From NCBI GenBank assembly GCA_019448385.1, contig JAGTXO010000013.1:806001-870000 (forward strand): a stretch of 64,000 nt of DNA. The letters run 5' to 3'. The position numbers were made by a program, and so were the translations under genes. The notes below the pieces were generated by a model, which ran no database searches, had not been told where the DNA came from, and was given only the letters and a program-made list of their open reading frames with translations. Positions 1 to 9,429 of this stretch are shown here, piece by piece (position 1 is the stretch's first letter; every line of letters starts with the position of its first letter). Source of the DNA: Diacronema lutheri (Eukaryota; Haptophyta; Pavlovophyceae; Pavlovales; Pavlovaceae).

Positions 1-2
1 GG

Positions 3-416
3 CTCAGCGCGGGCGCGCTTGAGCTCAAGCGGCTCGTGCGCGCACAGGCGGCCAAGTGGGAGGAGGCCGCCGACGGGCGCAGCGCGCTCCCTTCCGGCGC
101 CGTCAGCCTCGCCGCGACGTGCGCCGCGGCCGCTGATGCGCTCGCGCGCGCGCCGCTCGTCCAGGCCGCGGCCGCGGCCGGCACGCGCGCGCGCGCGGAG
201 GACATCGCCAACGGCGCAACACACGCGTTCAACTCATCTCTGGCCGGCGCGTACCCGGCCGACGCGTACACGCTCGAGATCCCCCTGTCGCATGGCCGCT
301 CGACGGGTGGCGGTGGCGCAATGCACGCAGAGATGCAGCTCTTCAACCTGGCGGAACGCGCGTACGGCTCGCTTACCGACGCTCTCGAGGCTGAGGCCGG
401 GTGCCCACTCTTTTGA
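3..416 (+). CDS. 3' end of an unidentified protein-coding gene (partial)
   Basis: An open frame runs in from the left edge and stops at a TGA at 414-416. The visible 137 residues are alanine-rich and end in a region containing HAEMQLFNLAERAYGS. I recognise no domain. Codon third positions are almost all G or C, as in neighbouring genes. The true start and any upstream exons lie outside the window. The stop lies only 14 bp from the stop of the small minus-strand ORF that follows, giving a convergent arrangement. Confidence 0.4.
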   Translation, partial: LSAGALELKRLVRAQAAKWEEAADGRSALPSGAVSLAATCAAAADALARAPLVQAAAAAGTRARAEDIANGATHAFNSSLAGAYPADAYTLEIPLSHGRSTGGGGAMHAEMQLFNLAERAYGSLTDALEAEAGCPLF

Positions 417-430
417 GTGCTACGAAGCCA

Positions 431-910
431 TCAATCTTGTGCGCGCGGGAGCTGATCGGCGCCGGCCGAGCCCGTTGAACACGCGGGCGGCGAAAGCGGC
501 TCGGTTTCGGCCGGGTCGGGCGCAGTCTCAGCGGTAGCCGCGCCGTCCGCGCCAGCAGAGCCGGTCGCACTGCCGTTGGCGAGGTCGCTCTCGTCGTAAT
601 CGGCGTCGTATTCGATGATGGCGGCCACGGGCGCGGATGTCGACTCCTCGTCATCCTCGCCGGCGGCCTCGAAGGGCAAGCGGTCCGCGCCGGCCGAGCC
701 CGTGACCGGCGCCATCCCGTCGAACGCGGCGTGCGGGCCACACCCCGTCGCGCCGTCCGCGCCAGAGTGCTTGGCGCGCAGCGGCGCGCTCGCCGCACTG
801 CGTACGCGCACAAAGCGTCGCGCGAGCACTGACGTCGGGTGCGCGGGCGCACACGCCCAACCGAGGCCTGTCGAGCGCGCCGCGCACGCAAACGCCACGA
901 GCGCGCGCAT
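431..910 (-). CDS. Small secreted-like hypothetical protein with TGSAGAD repeats
   Basis: This 159-aa frame begins at an ATG (908-910) whose first ~22 residues (MRALVAFACAARSTGLGWAC) resemble a signal peptide. The rest is acidic and Ala/Ser/Gly-rich, with three TGSAGAD motifs and an acidic patch (AIIEYDADYDES). No known domain is visible. It is divergent to the glycerate kinase gene, 55 bp start to start, and convergent with the gene at the left edge. The tidy spacing and non-random repeats support a gene, but in DNA this GC-rich a chance ORF is possible. Confidence 0.4.
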   Translation of the reverse strand: MRALVAFACAARSTGLGWACAPAHPTSVLARRFVRVRSAASAPLRAKHSGADGATGCGPHAAFDGMAPVTGSAGADRLPFEAAGEDDEESTSAPVAAIIEYDADYDESDLANGSATGSAGADGAATAETAPDPAETEPLSPPACSTGSAGADQLPRAQD

Positions 911-965
911 CGAAACGGACGGGAAAGGTCCAGGCTCGGGCGAATGGCCGCCGTGCGATGACGGG

Positions 966-2181
966 ATGGTGTTGATGAAACTGGTGGTCGTCGCAGTCAT
1001 CGCACACGTGACCATGCCGGCGCCCCGGCTCGACCCAGCCTTCATCGTCGGCGGGCCTCTCGCCGCCAAGTGTGGCATTGTGACCGCCGCGGACATCCCC
1101 AGCGAGCGCTGGGCGGCGCTCGCCGGGCGGCTCTTTGAGCGCTTTGGCTCGGCGCCGTCGCCGCACGATACGCGCGTGCACCGGTATTACCTGCCCGTCT
1201 ACTTTTGGCTGCGCCAGCAGCTCGACGCGCGCCCCGCAGATTCGCCGCCGCTCTGCGTCGGTCTGCAGTGCGTGCAGGGCGGCGGCAAGTCGACGCTCGT
1301 AGGCGCTCTCGAGGCGCTCTTTGACGCGGACGGCGGGAAGCGGTGCGTCGTCGCGAGCCTTGACGACTTTTACCTGCCGCGCGAGGGCCTCGACCGCGTC
1401 GCGCGCGAGCATCGGCACAACCGCCTCCTGCAGGTGCGGTCGCGCTGCACTCGGCCGGCAACAGCAGCGCGCGCGCGGCCGCGCCGCCCGCGCGTACGGC
1501 CCCGCCGCCCGAGCGCGCCGCGCCAGCCCTGCGCGCGCGCGCGCGCGTGCCCGTCCGCAGGTGCGCGGCAACCCGCAGACGCACGACATCGAGCTGTGCG
1601 CGAGCACGCTGCAGCAGCTGCGCGCGCAGCGGCAGAGCGCGCAGCCCGCGTCCGTACGCGTGCCCCGCTTTGACAAGGAGGCGTTCAGCGGACGCGGCGA
1701 CCGGCTGCCTGCCGAGCGGTGGGCAGAGGTGCGTGCGCCCGCCGACGTCGTGCTGCTCGAGGGCTGGTGCCTCGGCTTCCGCGCTGTGCGGCCCAAAGGC
1801 GAGTCGGAGCTCGCCACACCCGAGCTCGCGCCCGTCGACGAGGCGCTGTGCGCGTTCGAGCACGTGTACGCGCTGCTCGACGCGCTCGTGGTGATCCAGG
1901 TCGCGAGCGCGGCCGTCGTCTTCCGCTGGCGCGAGGAGGCGGAGGCGCGTGCGCGGCGCGACGGGCGTGGCGCGATGAGCGAGGCGGAGGTGCGCGCCTT
2001 TGTCGAGTGCTACATGCCCGCGTATACGCAGTACCTCGCGCCACTCTATGGCGAGGGCGAGGGCGGCAGCGGCGTGTGCGCGGGCAGGCCGCAGCTGCGC
2101 TTCTTCATCGACGAGGCGCGCGAGCCGTGCTCCGATGCGACGCGCGCCGCAGGCAACGAGCTCTTGCTCGGTCGAGGCTAG
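966..2181 (+). CDS. GLYK: D-glycerate 3-kinase (plant-type)
   Basis: Join 966-1433 and 1561-2181, 362 aa. It phosphorylates D-glycerate to 3-phosphoglycerate, the last step of photorespiration. Visible family motifs are the P-loop QCVQGGGKSTL (about residues 101-111), SLDDFYLPR, GNPQTHDIE directly after the splice junction, and the LLEGWCLGFR block near the middle of exon 2. The intron (GTGCGG...GCAG, phase 0) joins LLQ to VRGNPQTHD, which matches the family. The first ~16 residues are hydrophobic (MKLVVVAVIAHV) and may be an organelle-targeting signal. An ATG at 1014 is an alternative start, and the frame stays open upstream to 615. Identification is firm; the N-terminus is not. Confidence 0.86.
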
Positions 2182-2212
2182 CGTAACGCTAAAAGCGGAA
2201 ATCCTGTCACCC

Positions 2213-4303
2213 TCACGGCGCCCTTGTCTCCAGCTCCGTCCCTCCGAACCCGTCCTCACGCCCGTCGTCGTCATACGGACCAGCCGCGCCGTCCGACTCG
2301 GCGCGCAGCTGCAGCGCGCAGCGGCAGAGCAGCCTGTACGTGACAGTACCGTCGGGGCTCGTCAGTTCGAAGCAGCGCACGCCCGGCCCGATTGCCGGCA
2401 GCCATGCGGTGAAGGAGACACGCAACCTCTGCGCCTCTCGCAGCTCAAGGCGGAGGAACGCGAGCTCGGCGACGGGCGACGTGAGCGTCAGCCGCTCGCC
2501 CCAGTGGTGCGCGCCGCGCGGCCCGGCGCCGCGGCTCTCCGTCGCCTGCTGCTCGAAGCCGCCGTACCCCGTGAGCACGCTCGCTCGAAGCAACAGCTCA
2601 CGGCCATGCCGCCAGCCGAGCGCGCGGGCGCCGCGCGTGGGCGCCGCGCCGCGGGCGCCGCGAGCAGACGCGGCGACGGGGAAGGCGGAGAAGACCGTGA
2701 GCGTGAGCCGGGCTCGATGCGGCCGCGCCGACTTCTGGTTGAGCGCGAGCACGTCCGCAATCGACAGCGCCGCCTTTGAAAAGAAGGCGGACGCGGCGTG
2801 CCGCGGCCGGAGGAAGGGGTTGGCGCCGCCCGGCGTCTCACACATGTACGCGGGCTTCGCCACGTAGCCTTGCCCGCCGTTCCGCGCGAACATGGCGCGG
2901 TTGAGGTCGGCGGCAAGCCCCGGCGCGCTTGTGAGCACCGCCGCGCACTGCGCGCCCAACTCCCAGGCGCGCAGCGGGTCGAGCGCGCCGGCGGCGGAGA
3001 GGTCGGCACCGGAGTGCGTCCGGACTGCGCGTGCCGCCGTGTACCGGAGCGCATCGACGGCGCTCTCGAGCGAGACGGCGTGGCGCATGAGCGGCGGCGG
3101 CGCGGCGGCGCGTTCGTCCGCGCCACCGCCGCTGCCGTCGCCCGTCCGTCCGCCCGCCCGTGCGGGCAGCGCGAGCTCGGCGTGCGGGCCGTCGCTCGCT
3201 CGGAGGGACGAGCCGGGAGTCACGTCGACGCGCTCGCCGTTGTCCGCCGGCTTGCTCGCGGAGAGCACCAGCCCAAAGAGGCCGGCGGTGGTGCCACCCA
3301 CGCCACCACTCCCGCCGCCGGCGCGCGCTGGCGCTGCCGGCCCGCCGTAGTACACCGGCACGAGCAGCCGTGAGACGGCGCCCGCGGGCAGATCTGCCGA
3401 ATCGAGCGCAGACGTGCCATCGAGAGCATTGCCCCGGAAAGGGGCGGTGCGCAGCGCGACGAGGCGCTCGAGCTCGACGTTGCCGAGCGTGCGGCACCGC
3501 AGCAGCACGCGGCCGCGCAGCTCCGAGACGAGCGGCAGCCGCTGCCGCGCCGGCCGGCCGAATCGGTCGACGTCCGGGACGAAGAGCCGACCACGCAGCT
3601 CCTCGCGCGAGACGGACGCAAAGCCGCGGATCGAAATGGGCGCGCTCATGTGGTGCTCGATGGAGAGGATGAGCGGTAGGTGCCATTCAGGGAGCACGCC
3701 AACGATCGCGCGGAGCAGCGCGCGCAGGCTGAGCGCGGCGCCGCCCGCCGCTGCCGGCCTGCGGACGAGCGGCTCGAACGGAGCGTCCGGCGCTCCGTCG
3801 TACGCGTGCACCTCGACGCAGCGGACGCCGTCGACGATGGCGCGTGCGTATGCGGCGATCACTTCGGCGGGCGACGCGGGGCTCTGCGCGTTCAGCGGGC
3901 CCGCCGTCGCGAGCGACGAATTGACGAAAAAGTGCGCGAGCGGCCGGTCGAGCGCGTGCGGCTCAGCCAGCACCGGCAGCCACTCGGCCTTGAACTGGAG
4001 CGCGGGGCCGTCCAGGAGCATCGTGCGGAACTCATGAAACGAGAGCGACGCGCCCGCTGTCCGCCGGGAGAAGCGCGACACCAGCTCACGCGCCGCCGCG
4101 AGCTCGAGCAGCGACGACTGCTCGCGCGAGCAGAAGAGCATGAGCGCCTGCGCCGTCATCTCGCCGCGCTCAGCGTACTGCGCAAAGATGCGGCGCAGGG
4201 CGAACGCGCCGGCTCTGCGCCGGCCGGCCGGAGCGGTGTCGTCGTCCCCATCATCCTCCTCCTCCGCGTGCCGCGCCGCGCACGTGCTCGCCGCGCCGCC
4301 CAT
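2213..4303 (-). CDS. PI-PLC-like protein lacking catalytic histidines (EF-like, X, Y, C2)
   Basis: Single exon, 696 aa from ATG 4303; an upstream in-frame ATG exists at 4396. Order of domains: acidic N-terminus, EF-hand-like helices (~35-100), PLC X box (~117-230), an A/G-rich linker, Y box with NGGQGYVAKP, then a C2-like region starting LTLTVFSAFP. The X box keeps PLAHFFVNSS and LPLILSIEHHMS, counterparts of PLSHYxxxSS and PVILSLENHCS of PLC-delta. Where active PLCs have SHNTY this protein has SSLATAG, and the YHGxT histidine is absent (PFEPLVRRP). The first glutamate (VEVHAYDG) and the ILSIE glutamate remain. Both catalytic histidines are therefore missing, so it probably binds lipid or calcium without hydrolysing PIP2, like animal PRIP proteins. 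No PH domain is seen. Confidence 0.72.
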   Translation of the reverse strand: MGGAASTCAARHAEEEDDGDDDTAPAGRRRAGAFALRRIFAQYAERGEMTAQALMLFCSREQSSLLELAAARELVSRFSRRTAGASLSFHEFRTMLLDGPALQFKAEWLPVLAEPHALDRPLAHFFVNSSLATAGPLNAQSPASPAEVIAAYARAIVDGVRCVEVHAYDGAPDAPFEPLVRRPAAAGGAALSLRALLRAIVGVLPEWHLPLILSIEHHMSAPISIRGFASVSREELRGRLFVPDVDRFGRPARQRLPLVSELRGRVLLRCRTLGNVELERLVALRTAPFRGNALDGTSALDSADLPAGAVSRLLVPVYYGGPAAPARAGGGSGGVGGTTAGLFGLVLSASKPADNGERVDVTPGSSLRASDGPHAELALPARAGGRTGDGSGGGADERAAAPPPLMRHAVSLESAVDALRYTAARAVRTHSGADLSAAGALDPLRAWELGAQCAAVLTSAPGLAADLNRAMFARNGGQGYVAKPAYMCETPGGANPFLRPRHAASAFFSKAALSIADVLALNQKSARPHRARLTLTVFSAFPVAASARGARGAAPTRGARALGWRHGRELLLRASVLTGYGGFEQQATESRGAGPRGAHHWGERLTLTSPVAELAFLRLELREAQRLRVSFTAWLPAIGPGVRCFELTSPDGTVTYRLLCRCALQLRAESDGAAGPYDDDGREDGFGGTELETRAP

Positions 4304-4433
4304 GCGGGGACGCGCCTTGAAGTGGCACCTCCAAGACAGTCCGCCTGATGACAGTCCTTCTTCCTTTTGAAACGTGAGACGTGAACGTGCCGCCATCGCT
4401 GCGACAGTGTCTTCTGCCGATCGCGGGCGCGCG
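4304..4433. promoter_or_regulatory. Putative divergent promoter between the PLC-like and SQD2-like genes
   Basis: Only 130 bp separate the two divergent start codons. The stretch is locally AT-richer than its surroundings (TTCTTCCTTTTGAAACG) and has repeated ACGTGA/ACGTGC cores around 4373-4390 (ACGTGAGACGTGAACGTGCC), which resemble ACGT-type elements. No clear TATA box is seen. Both genes act in membrane-lipid metabolism or signalling, so shared control is possible but inferred. Confidence 0.3.
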
Positions 4434-7400
4434 ATGGCGCTCCCGGCGTGGGCGCGCAAGTGGCAGGCGGAGCTGCACGCGCTGGGCAACATCCCGGTGG
4501 TTCTCATCATCTACCTGCCACGCCTTTTCATCACTTCGCTCGTCGTCGCCGTCGCGCAGTTCTGCCGGCTCGGCGCGTGGATGCTCGATGAGACGTCCGA
4601 CATTGTGCGCCAGCCCAAGATCAACAAGCGGATCCTGATCGTGACCGATTACTTGCCGCCGCAGACGCACGGCATCGCGATCCGCTTTCAGCAGTACATC
4701 ACGCACATGCGCAAACTCGGCCACGAGGTCCACGTCTTCGCGACAACGCAGCGGCGCGAGCTCGAGACGTCGTTCGACCACCCGCGCCTCCCGTCCGTCA
4801 TCAACCCGTGGAACGTGAAGAACCGGATGGCGTACAACCCGGGCGTGCGGCTCGCGTGGACACTCGGCGCGCGCCAGTGGGACGTCGTGCACGTCGTCTA
4901 CCCCTCGCTCATCGGCGCGTTTGTGATTGCGGTCTGCGCGTGGCGGCGAATCCCAGTCTACTGCTCGCACCACGTCGACATCGACTTTTACGCGACCCGG
5001 TGCGGTGCACGCTGCGCGCGCCTGCAGCGCACGCGGCGATAACGCGATACTCCGGCGCGCCGCCAATCCTGCAGTTCGGCCGGGCGAGCCGGCCGAGCGC
5101 GCCGCGCGGAGAGCTCGGCGGCCCGTGCGACGCCGGCGCGAGCGATAGCGGCGAGGCGCGTCGCGTGCATGCGAGAGCTCACGCTCGGACGCGCGCTCGC
5201 GCGTTCCCGCGCGCGCCAGGTACACGCGCTTTAAGGTGCTGCGCAGATTCGGCCTGCTGCTTTACGACCTGATCGCGCGTTGGCCGTGCGCATTTGCAAC
5301 GGTCAATGCGGCGCCCACCCTGCACTTCCTGCACGCGCACATGCGCACGGCGCCGGGGAAGGTGGAGCGGATCCCGACGGGTGTCGCGCTCGCCGCCTTC
5401 AGCCCCACCGGCCCAACGCACCGCACAGCCGACCGGCGCGCGCTGCTCGAGCGCATCGGTGTGCCGGACGCAGCCGCCAAAGCCGCAGACCCTTCCTCGC
5501 CAGCGATTTGGCTCCTCGTCCAAAGGCTCGCGCCAGAGAAGGACACGGGCCTCGTCTACGGCGCGCTGCAGCTCGCGCTCGAACGCGTCGGCGCGCTCCC
5601 ACCCGCGCCCGCCGACCCGCCTGCCGGCGCGCGTCGCGGGCGCGCGAGCGGCGCGGCCGGGCGCGGGGCGAGCGGCGCTGCCGGCGCGGGCATGGCGACA
5701 GGCAGCATGCCAATCCAAGTGGTGATCGCTGGCGACGGCCCTTCGATGGGCGCGCTGCAAGCGGAGGCGAAGGAGCGCAACTTGCCCGTCACCTTCCTCG
5801 GCTCAGTCGAGCACGAGCACCTTCCCGCCCTTTACCGCGCAGCCTCCGCTTTTGTAACGTGCTCAACTTCTGAAACGTACGGTCTCACTGTCGTCGAGGC
5901 GCTCGCGAGCGGCACGCCCGTTGTCATGCCGCACTGCGAGGTGCGCGGCGCGCGTGATCTCGCGCGCGCACGCCGCGTGGCGCGCAGCGAGAAGGGGTGG
6001 GCAGGGGCAGGGGGGGCAGGGGGGGAAGGTGGGCGGTAGGAAGGTGGGGAGCGCAGCGAGAAGGGGTGGGCAGGGGCAGGGGGGGCAGGGGGGGAAAGTG
6101 GGCGGTAGGAAGGTGGAAAGCGCGGCGAGAAGGGGCGGGCAGGGGCAGGGGGGGGCAGGGGGGAAAGTGGGCGGTAGGAAGGTGGGGAGCGCAGCGAGAA
6201 GGGGTGGGCAGGGGCAGGGGGGGCAGGGGGGGAAAGTGGGCGGTAGGAAGGTGGAAAGCGCGGCGAGAAGGGGCGGGCAGGGGCAGGGGGGGGGCAGGGG
6301 GGAAAGTGGGCGGTAGGAAGGTGGGGAGCGCAGCGAGAAGGGGTGGGCAGGGGCAGGGGGGGAAAGTGGGCGGTAGGAAGGTGGAAAGCGCGGCGAGAAG
6401 GGGCGGGCAGGGGCAGGGGGGGGCAGGGGGGAAAGTGGGCGGTAGGAAGGTGGGGAGCGCAGCGAGAAGGGGTGGGCAGGGGCAGGGGGGGCAGGGGGGG
6501 AAAGTGGGCGGTAGGAAGGTGGAAAGCGCGGCGAGAAGGGGCGGGCAGGGGCAGGGGGGGGCAGGGGGGAAAGTGGGCGGTAGGAAGGTGGGGAGCGCAG
6601 CGAGAAGGGGTGGGCAGGGGCAGGGGGGGAAAGTGGGCGGTAGGAAGGTGGAAAGCGCAGCGAGAAGGGGTGGGCAGGGGCAGGGGGGGCAGGGGGGGAA
6701 AGTGGGCGGTAGGAAGGTGGAAAGCGCGGCGAGAAGGGGTGGGCAGGGGCAGGGGGGGCAGGGGGGGAAAGTGGGCGGTAGGAAGGTGGGGAGCGCAGCG
6801 AGAAGGGGTGGGCAGGGGCAGGGGGGGAAAGTGGGCGGTAGGAAGGTGGGGAGCGCAGCGAGAAGGGGTGGGCAGGGGCAGGGGGGGCAGGGGGGGAAAG
6901 TGGGCGGTAGGAAGGTGGAAAGCGCGGCGAGAAGGGGTGGGCAGGGGCAGGGGGGGAAAGTGGGCGGTAGGAAGGTGGAAAGCGCAGCGAGAAGGGGTGG
7001 GCAGGGGCAGGGGGGGCAGGGGGGGAAAGTGGGCGGTAGGAAGGTGGGGAGCGCGGCGAGAAGGGGTGGGCAGGGGCAGGGGGGGGGGCAGGGGGGGAAA
7101 GTGGGCGGTAGGAAGGTGGGGAGCGCGGCGAGAAGGGGTGGGCAGGGGCAGGGGGGGGGCAGGGGGGGAAAGTGGGCGGTAGGAAGGTGGGGAGCGCGGC
7201 GAGAAGCGCCACGCCGCGCGCTGATCGTCGTCGCCGCGTTGCGACCGCGCGCGCGACACGTCGTGTCCCGGCGCGCCAACCACGCAGGTGTTTGACGAGC
7301 TGTGGAAATCGCAGCTGCCTTCTGAGTGGATGTACGACCCACACCCCGCTGCCGGCGCGCCGTCGTCTGCCGCCGCGTCCGCCGCCGCGTCGCACAAGCT

Positions 7401-7812
7401 GCTCGAGTCGCTCACCGTCGCGTCGGGCGCTGCGGCTGCGGCATGGCTCGCGCACAACCCGGTGGACATGTCGTGGGAGGGTGCAACTGACGAGCTGCTC
7501 CGCCACTACGATCGCGCTATTGAGGCCAACATGCCATACAGGCGCGAGAAATCGTCAAACAAGGCGAGCGAGCGCGCACACGCCCAACGCCACCTTTCCG
7601 CCCGCGCAGCCCTCGCTCGCCTCGCCACGAGGGTGCTCACGCGCCGCGCTCGCGCGCCGCGCCGCGCCGACCTGCGACAGCTCGCGGTGCTGCACAGCCT
7701 GCTCGCGCTTCTGTGGTCAGTTGGCCTCTGGTGGCTGATGCGCGCCTACTCGCGCTACTTGATCGTGCTCTTCGCGCGACTGATGCTCCTCGATATCCAC
7801 ATACGCAACTGA
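4434..7812 (+). CDS. SQD2: GT4 glycosyltransferase, SQD2-like (sulfoquinovosyl transferase)
   Basis: Join 4434-4999, 5220-5940 and 7288-7812, 603 aa. SQD2 moves sulfoquinovose from UDP onto diacylglycerol to make the thylakoid lipid SQDG. Seen here: an N-terminal hydrophobic segment, the GT4 start KRILIVTDYLPPQTHGIAIR, the acceptor-side SHHVDIDFYA (SQD2 has SYHTHVPVY), IPTGVALAAFSP, the donor-site block VQRLAPEKDTG, VVIAGDGP, and the E-x7-E motif region SETYGLTVVEALASGTPVV. A further hydrophobic segment ends the protein. Intron phases (2, 0) restore ATR-YTRFKV and HCE-VFDELW. A long Ala/Gly insert precedes the donor site. A different GT4 family is possible, since the AxAGG stretch after GTPVV is absent. 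Confidence 0.65.
5985..7206 (+). repeat. G-rich intronic minisatellite, about 18 units of 60-72 bp
   Basis: Intron 2 of the SQD2-like gene (5941-7287) is nearly filled by a tandem array. Each unit carries GCGAGAAGGGGTGGGCAGGG, one or two blocks of GGGGCAGGGGGG, then AAAGTGGGCGGTAGGAAGGTGG. Units alternate between a long form with two CAGG blocks and a short form with one, and between two spacer endings (GTGGGGAGC and GTGGAAAGC). Guanine runs of 6-9 sit on the sense strand, so G-quadruplexes are likely in the DNA or transcript. Long open frames across it on both strands are repeat artefacts. Confidence 0.9.
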
Positions 7813-8164
7813 CTCCTCGCGCTACCCGTCTTCACCTTAAACCGTCCTCACCTCCCTCGCGACGCGCGCGAAGGCGGCACGGAGCATGCTGCATGTTTGC
7901 GCGCCATGCAACTTGAACTTGAACTTCCCTCGCTGGAGCATGCTGCATGCTTGAGCGCCAGAGCGCACTGCGGTGTGGCTTTGCCAGCGCGCAGGCTGAG
8001 CGTTGACTTCAATCTTGGGGGTCCTCACTCCTCAGGGGAGGGCGGACCCCGGACCTGTGGGCTGTGAGACGCCCAGCGGGTGTCACCTTGATTACGGTAA
8101 TTGACAACCACTGGGCAGTGGGCAGTACGGCCGCCGGTCCCGTCTCCGTCTCCTCCGCGCCCAA
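7813..8164. other. Intergenic region with a duplicated 26-bp motif
   Basis: No gene is seen. Two copies of a 26-bp motif starting GGAGCATGCTGCATG lie at 7881-7906 and 7935-7960 (two mismatches), 54 bp apart, each holding a GCATGC core. Between them is ACTTGAACTTGAACTT. This is the 5' flank of the membrane-protein gene and the 3' flank of the SQD2-like gene. The repeats may be transcription-factor sites or a local duplication. Confidence 0.5.
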
Positions 8165-9315
8165 ATGGGCAAAGCATCCAAGTCGCCCGCAAGGCCGGGC
8201 CCTCGGCCCTCCTCGCCGCCGCTCAACCTGTACGGCAAGGCGCTGCAGGCAGCCGAGCTCGTCCGTCCGCACGTGCTCGCCGCCGTCCACCTGCTCCTCG
8301 TTGCGCGCGCCAAGGTCGCGCCGTACGCGTCGGACGACGAGCTTGCAAAGCTCGTGTGCGGCGTCGTCGTCACCTTCTTCGGCGCGCGCTACATGGCCAC
8401 GATCGCCGCCTTTGAGGCGTTTCGGATGGTGGGCTGGAGCGCGAGCAAGCGTTCAGCCCTCCGCTTGTACGACAACTATCTCAAGGCCGTCGAGGCCTCG
8501 AGCAAGGACGACGCGCTCGACGCGGACGCGGACGGCGTGCCCGACGTCTCGCAGATGCCGCTTGAGCAGCTTCTTGCGCGCAAGATGCCGATCGTGCTCA
8601 AGTCGATTGACCCGGAGGGCTTGAGCGAGGCTCTCTCCGGCCTCTACGCCGGCCTCGCCGCCGTCGTCGCCACGCTGCGCGTTCGCTTCGCCGCGACGCT
8701 CACACTGTGCGCGCCGCCGCGCCACCTGCGCCGCGCGGAGCGTGCATGAGGGCACAGCGCGCGCGCACGCCGCGCACGCCGTGCGCTTGCCGTCCACCAT
8801 GTTTGCCGCGCGCCCTACTGCAGCCCAGGCGTCCTTGCTCACGCTCGCGCCGCATTCCCGCATCGCTGCATCGCCCACGCCCTGCGCACGCCAGCGGCGC
8901 GACGCTCGGCGACGTCGCCGCCGACGCAGTGCACGAGCACGCGCGCACTCTCGCCGCGCGCGTGCTGCCCGCCGAGCACGCCAAGTTTGTGCCACTGCTC
9001 GTGCAGTACGGCACGAGGGCCGCGGGCGTCTCCGTCGCCTTCGTGCTGCAGCGCTTCGCCGCCGCCGCGCACTCGGCGCTCCGCGGCTCGCAGCTTCTGA
9101 CGGACGGTGCGATTGCAATCGCCGTGCGCACTGGCCACGTGTCCGCGGCAGGCGCCGCGGAGCCGCAGCTGAGGACTGCGCTGCAGCTAGGCCTTGCCGC
9201 GCTCGGCGTCGCGTGGCAATGGCGCAACTCGTTTGGCGTACCCTTCCCGCTCAACGTGCTGCTCCTGCCCCTCTCGATGTTTGAGGCGATCCTGATCGCA
9301 GCCGTTGGCCTCTGA
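8165..9315 (+). CDS. Multi-pass membrane protein of unknown function
   Basis: Join 8165-8706 and 8895-9315, 320 aa. The intron (GTGCGC...CCAG, phase 2) fuses FAATLTL to GATLGDVAAD. I do not recognise the family. Hydrophobic segments occur around LAKLVCGVVVTFFGARYMAT, GLAAVVATLRVRFAATLTL, LLVQYGTRAAGVSVAFVL, LRTALQLGLAALGVAW and the C-terminal PLNVLLLPLSMFEAILIAAV. A polar, acidic loop (DDALDADADGVPD) lies between the first and second. The N-terminus is Pro/Ser-rich without a clear signal peptide. The exon 1 frame continues 43 bp past the donor before its stop, so a retained-intron form would be truncated. Confidence 0.65.
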
Positions 9316-9429
9316 CTCAACTGACAGGCTGACTCGCACTTTGAGCGTAAGTTGGACGCGGCGTGCAGCAACGCCCACGGCCGTGCAGGGCAGACTGAGC
9401 AGACACCAACACCGCCGCTCTGCGCACCC

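Noticed and set aside
5832-7506. Long ORFs of 400-550 codons on both strands across the G-rich array
   Set aside because: They consist only of the minisatellite translated in every frame, and flanking exon phases show the region is intron 2 of the SQD2-like gene.
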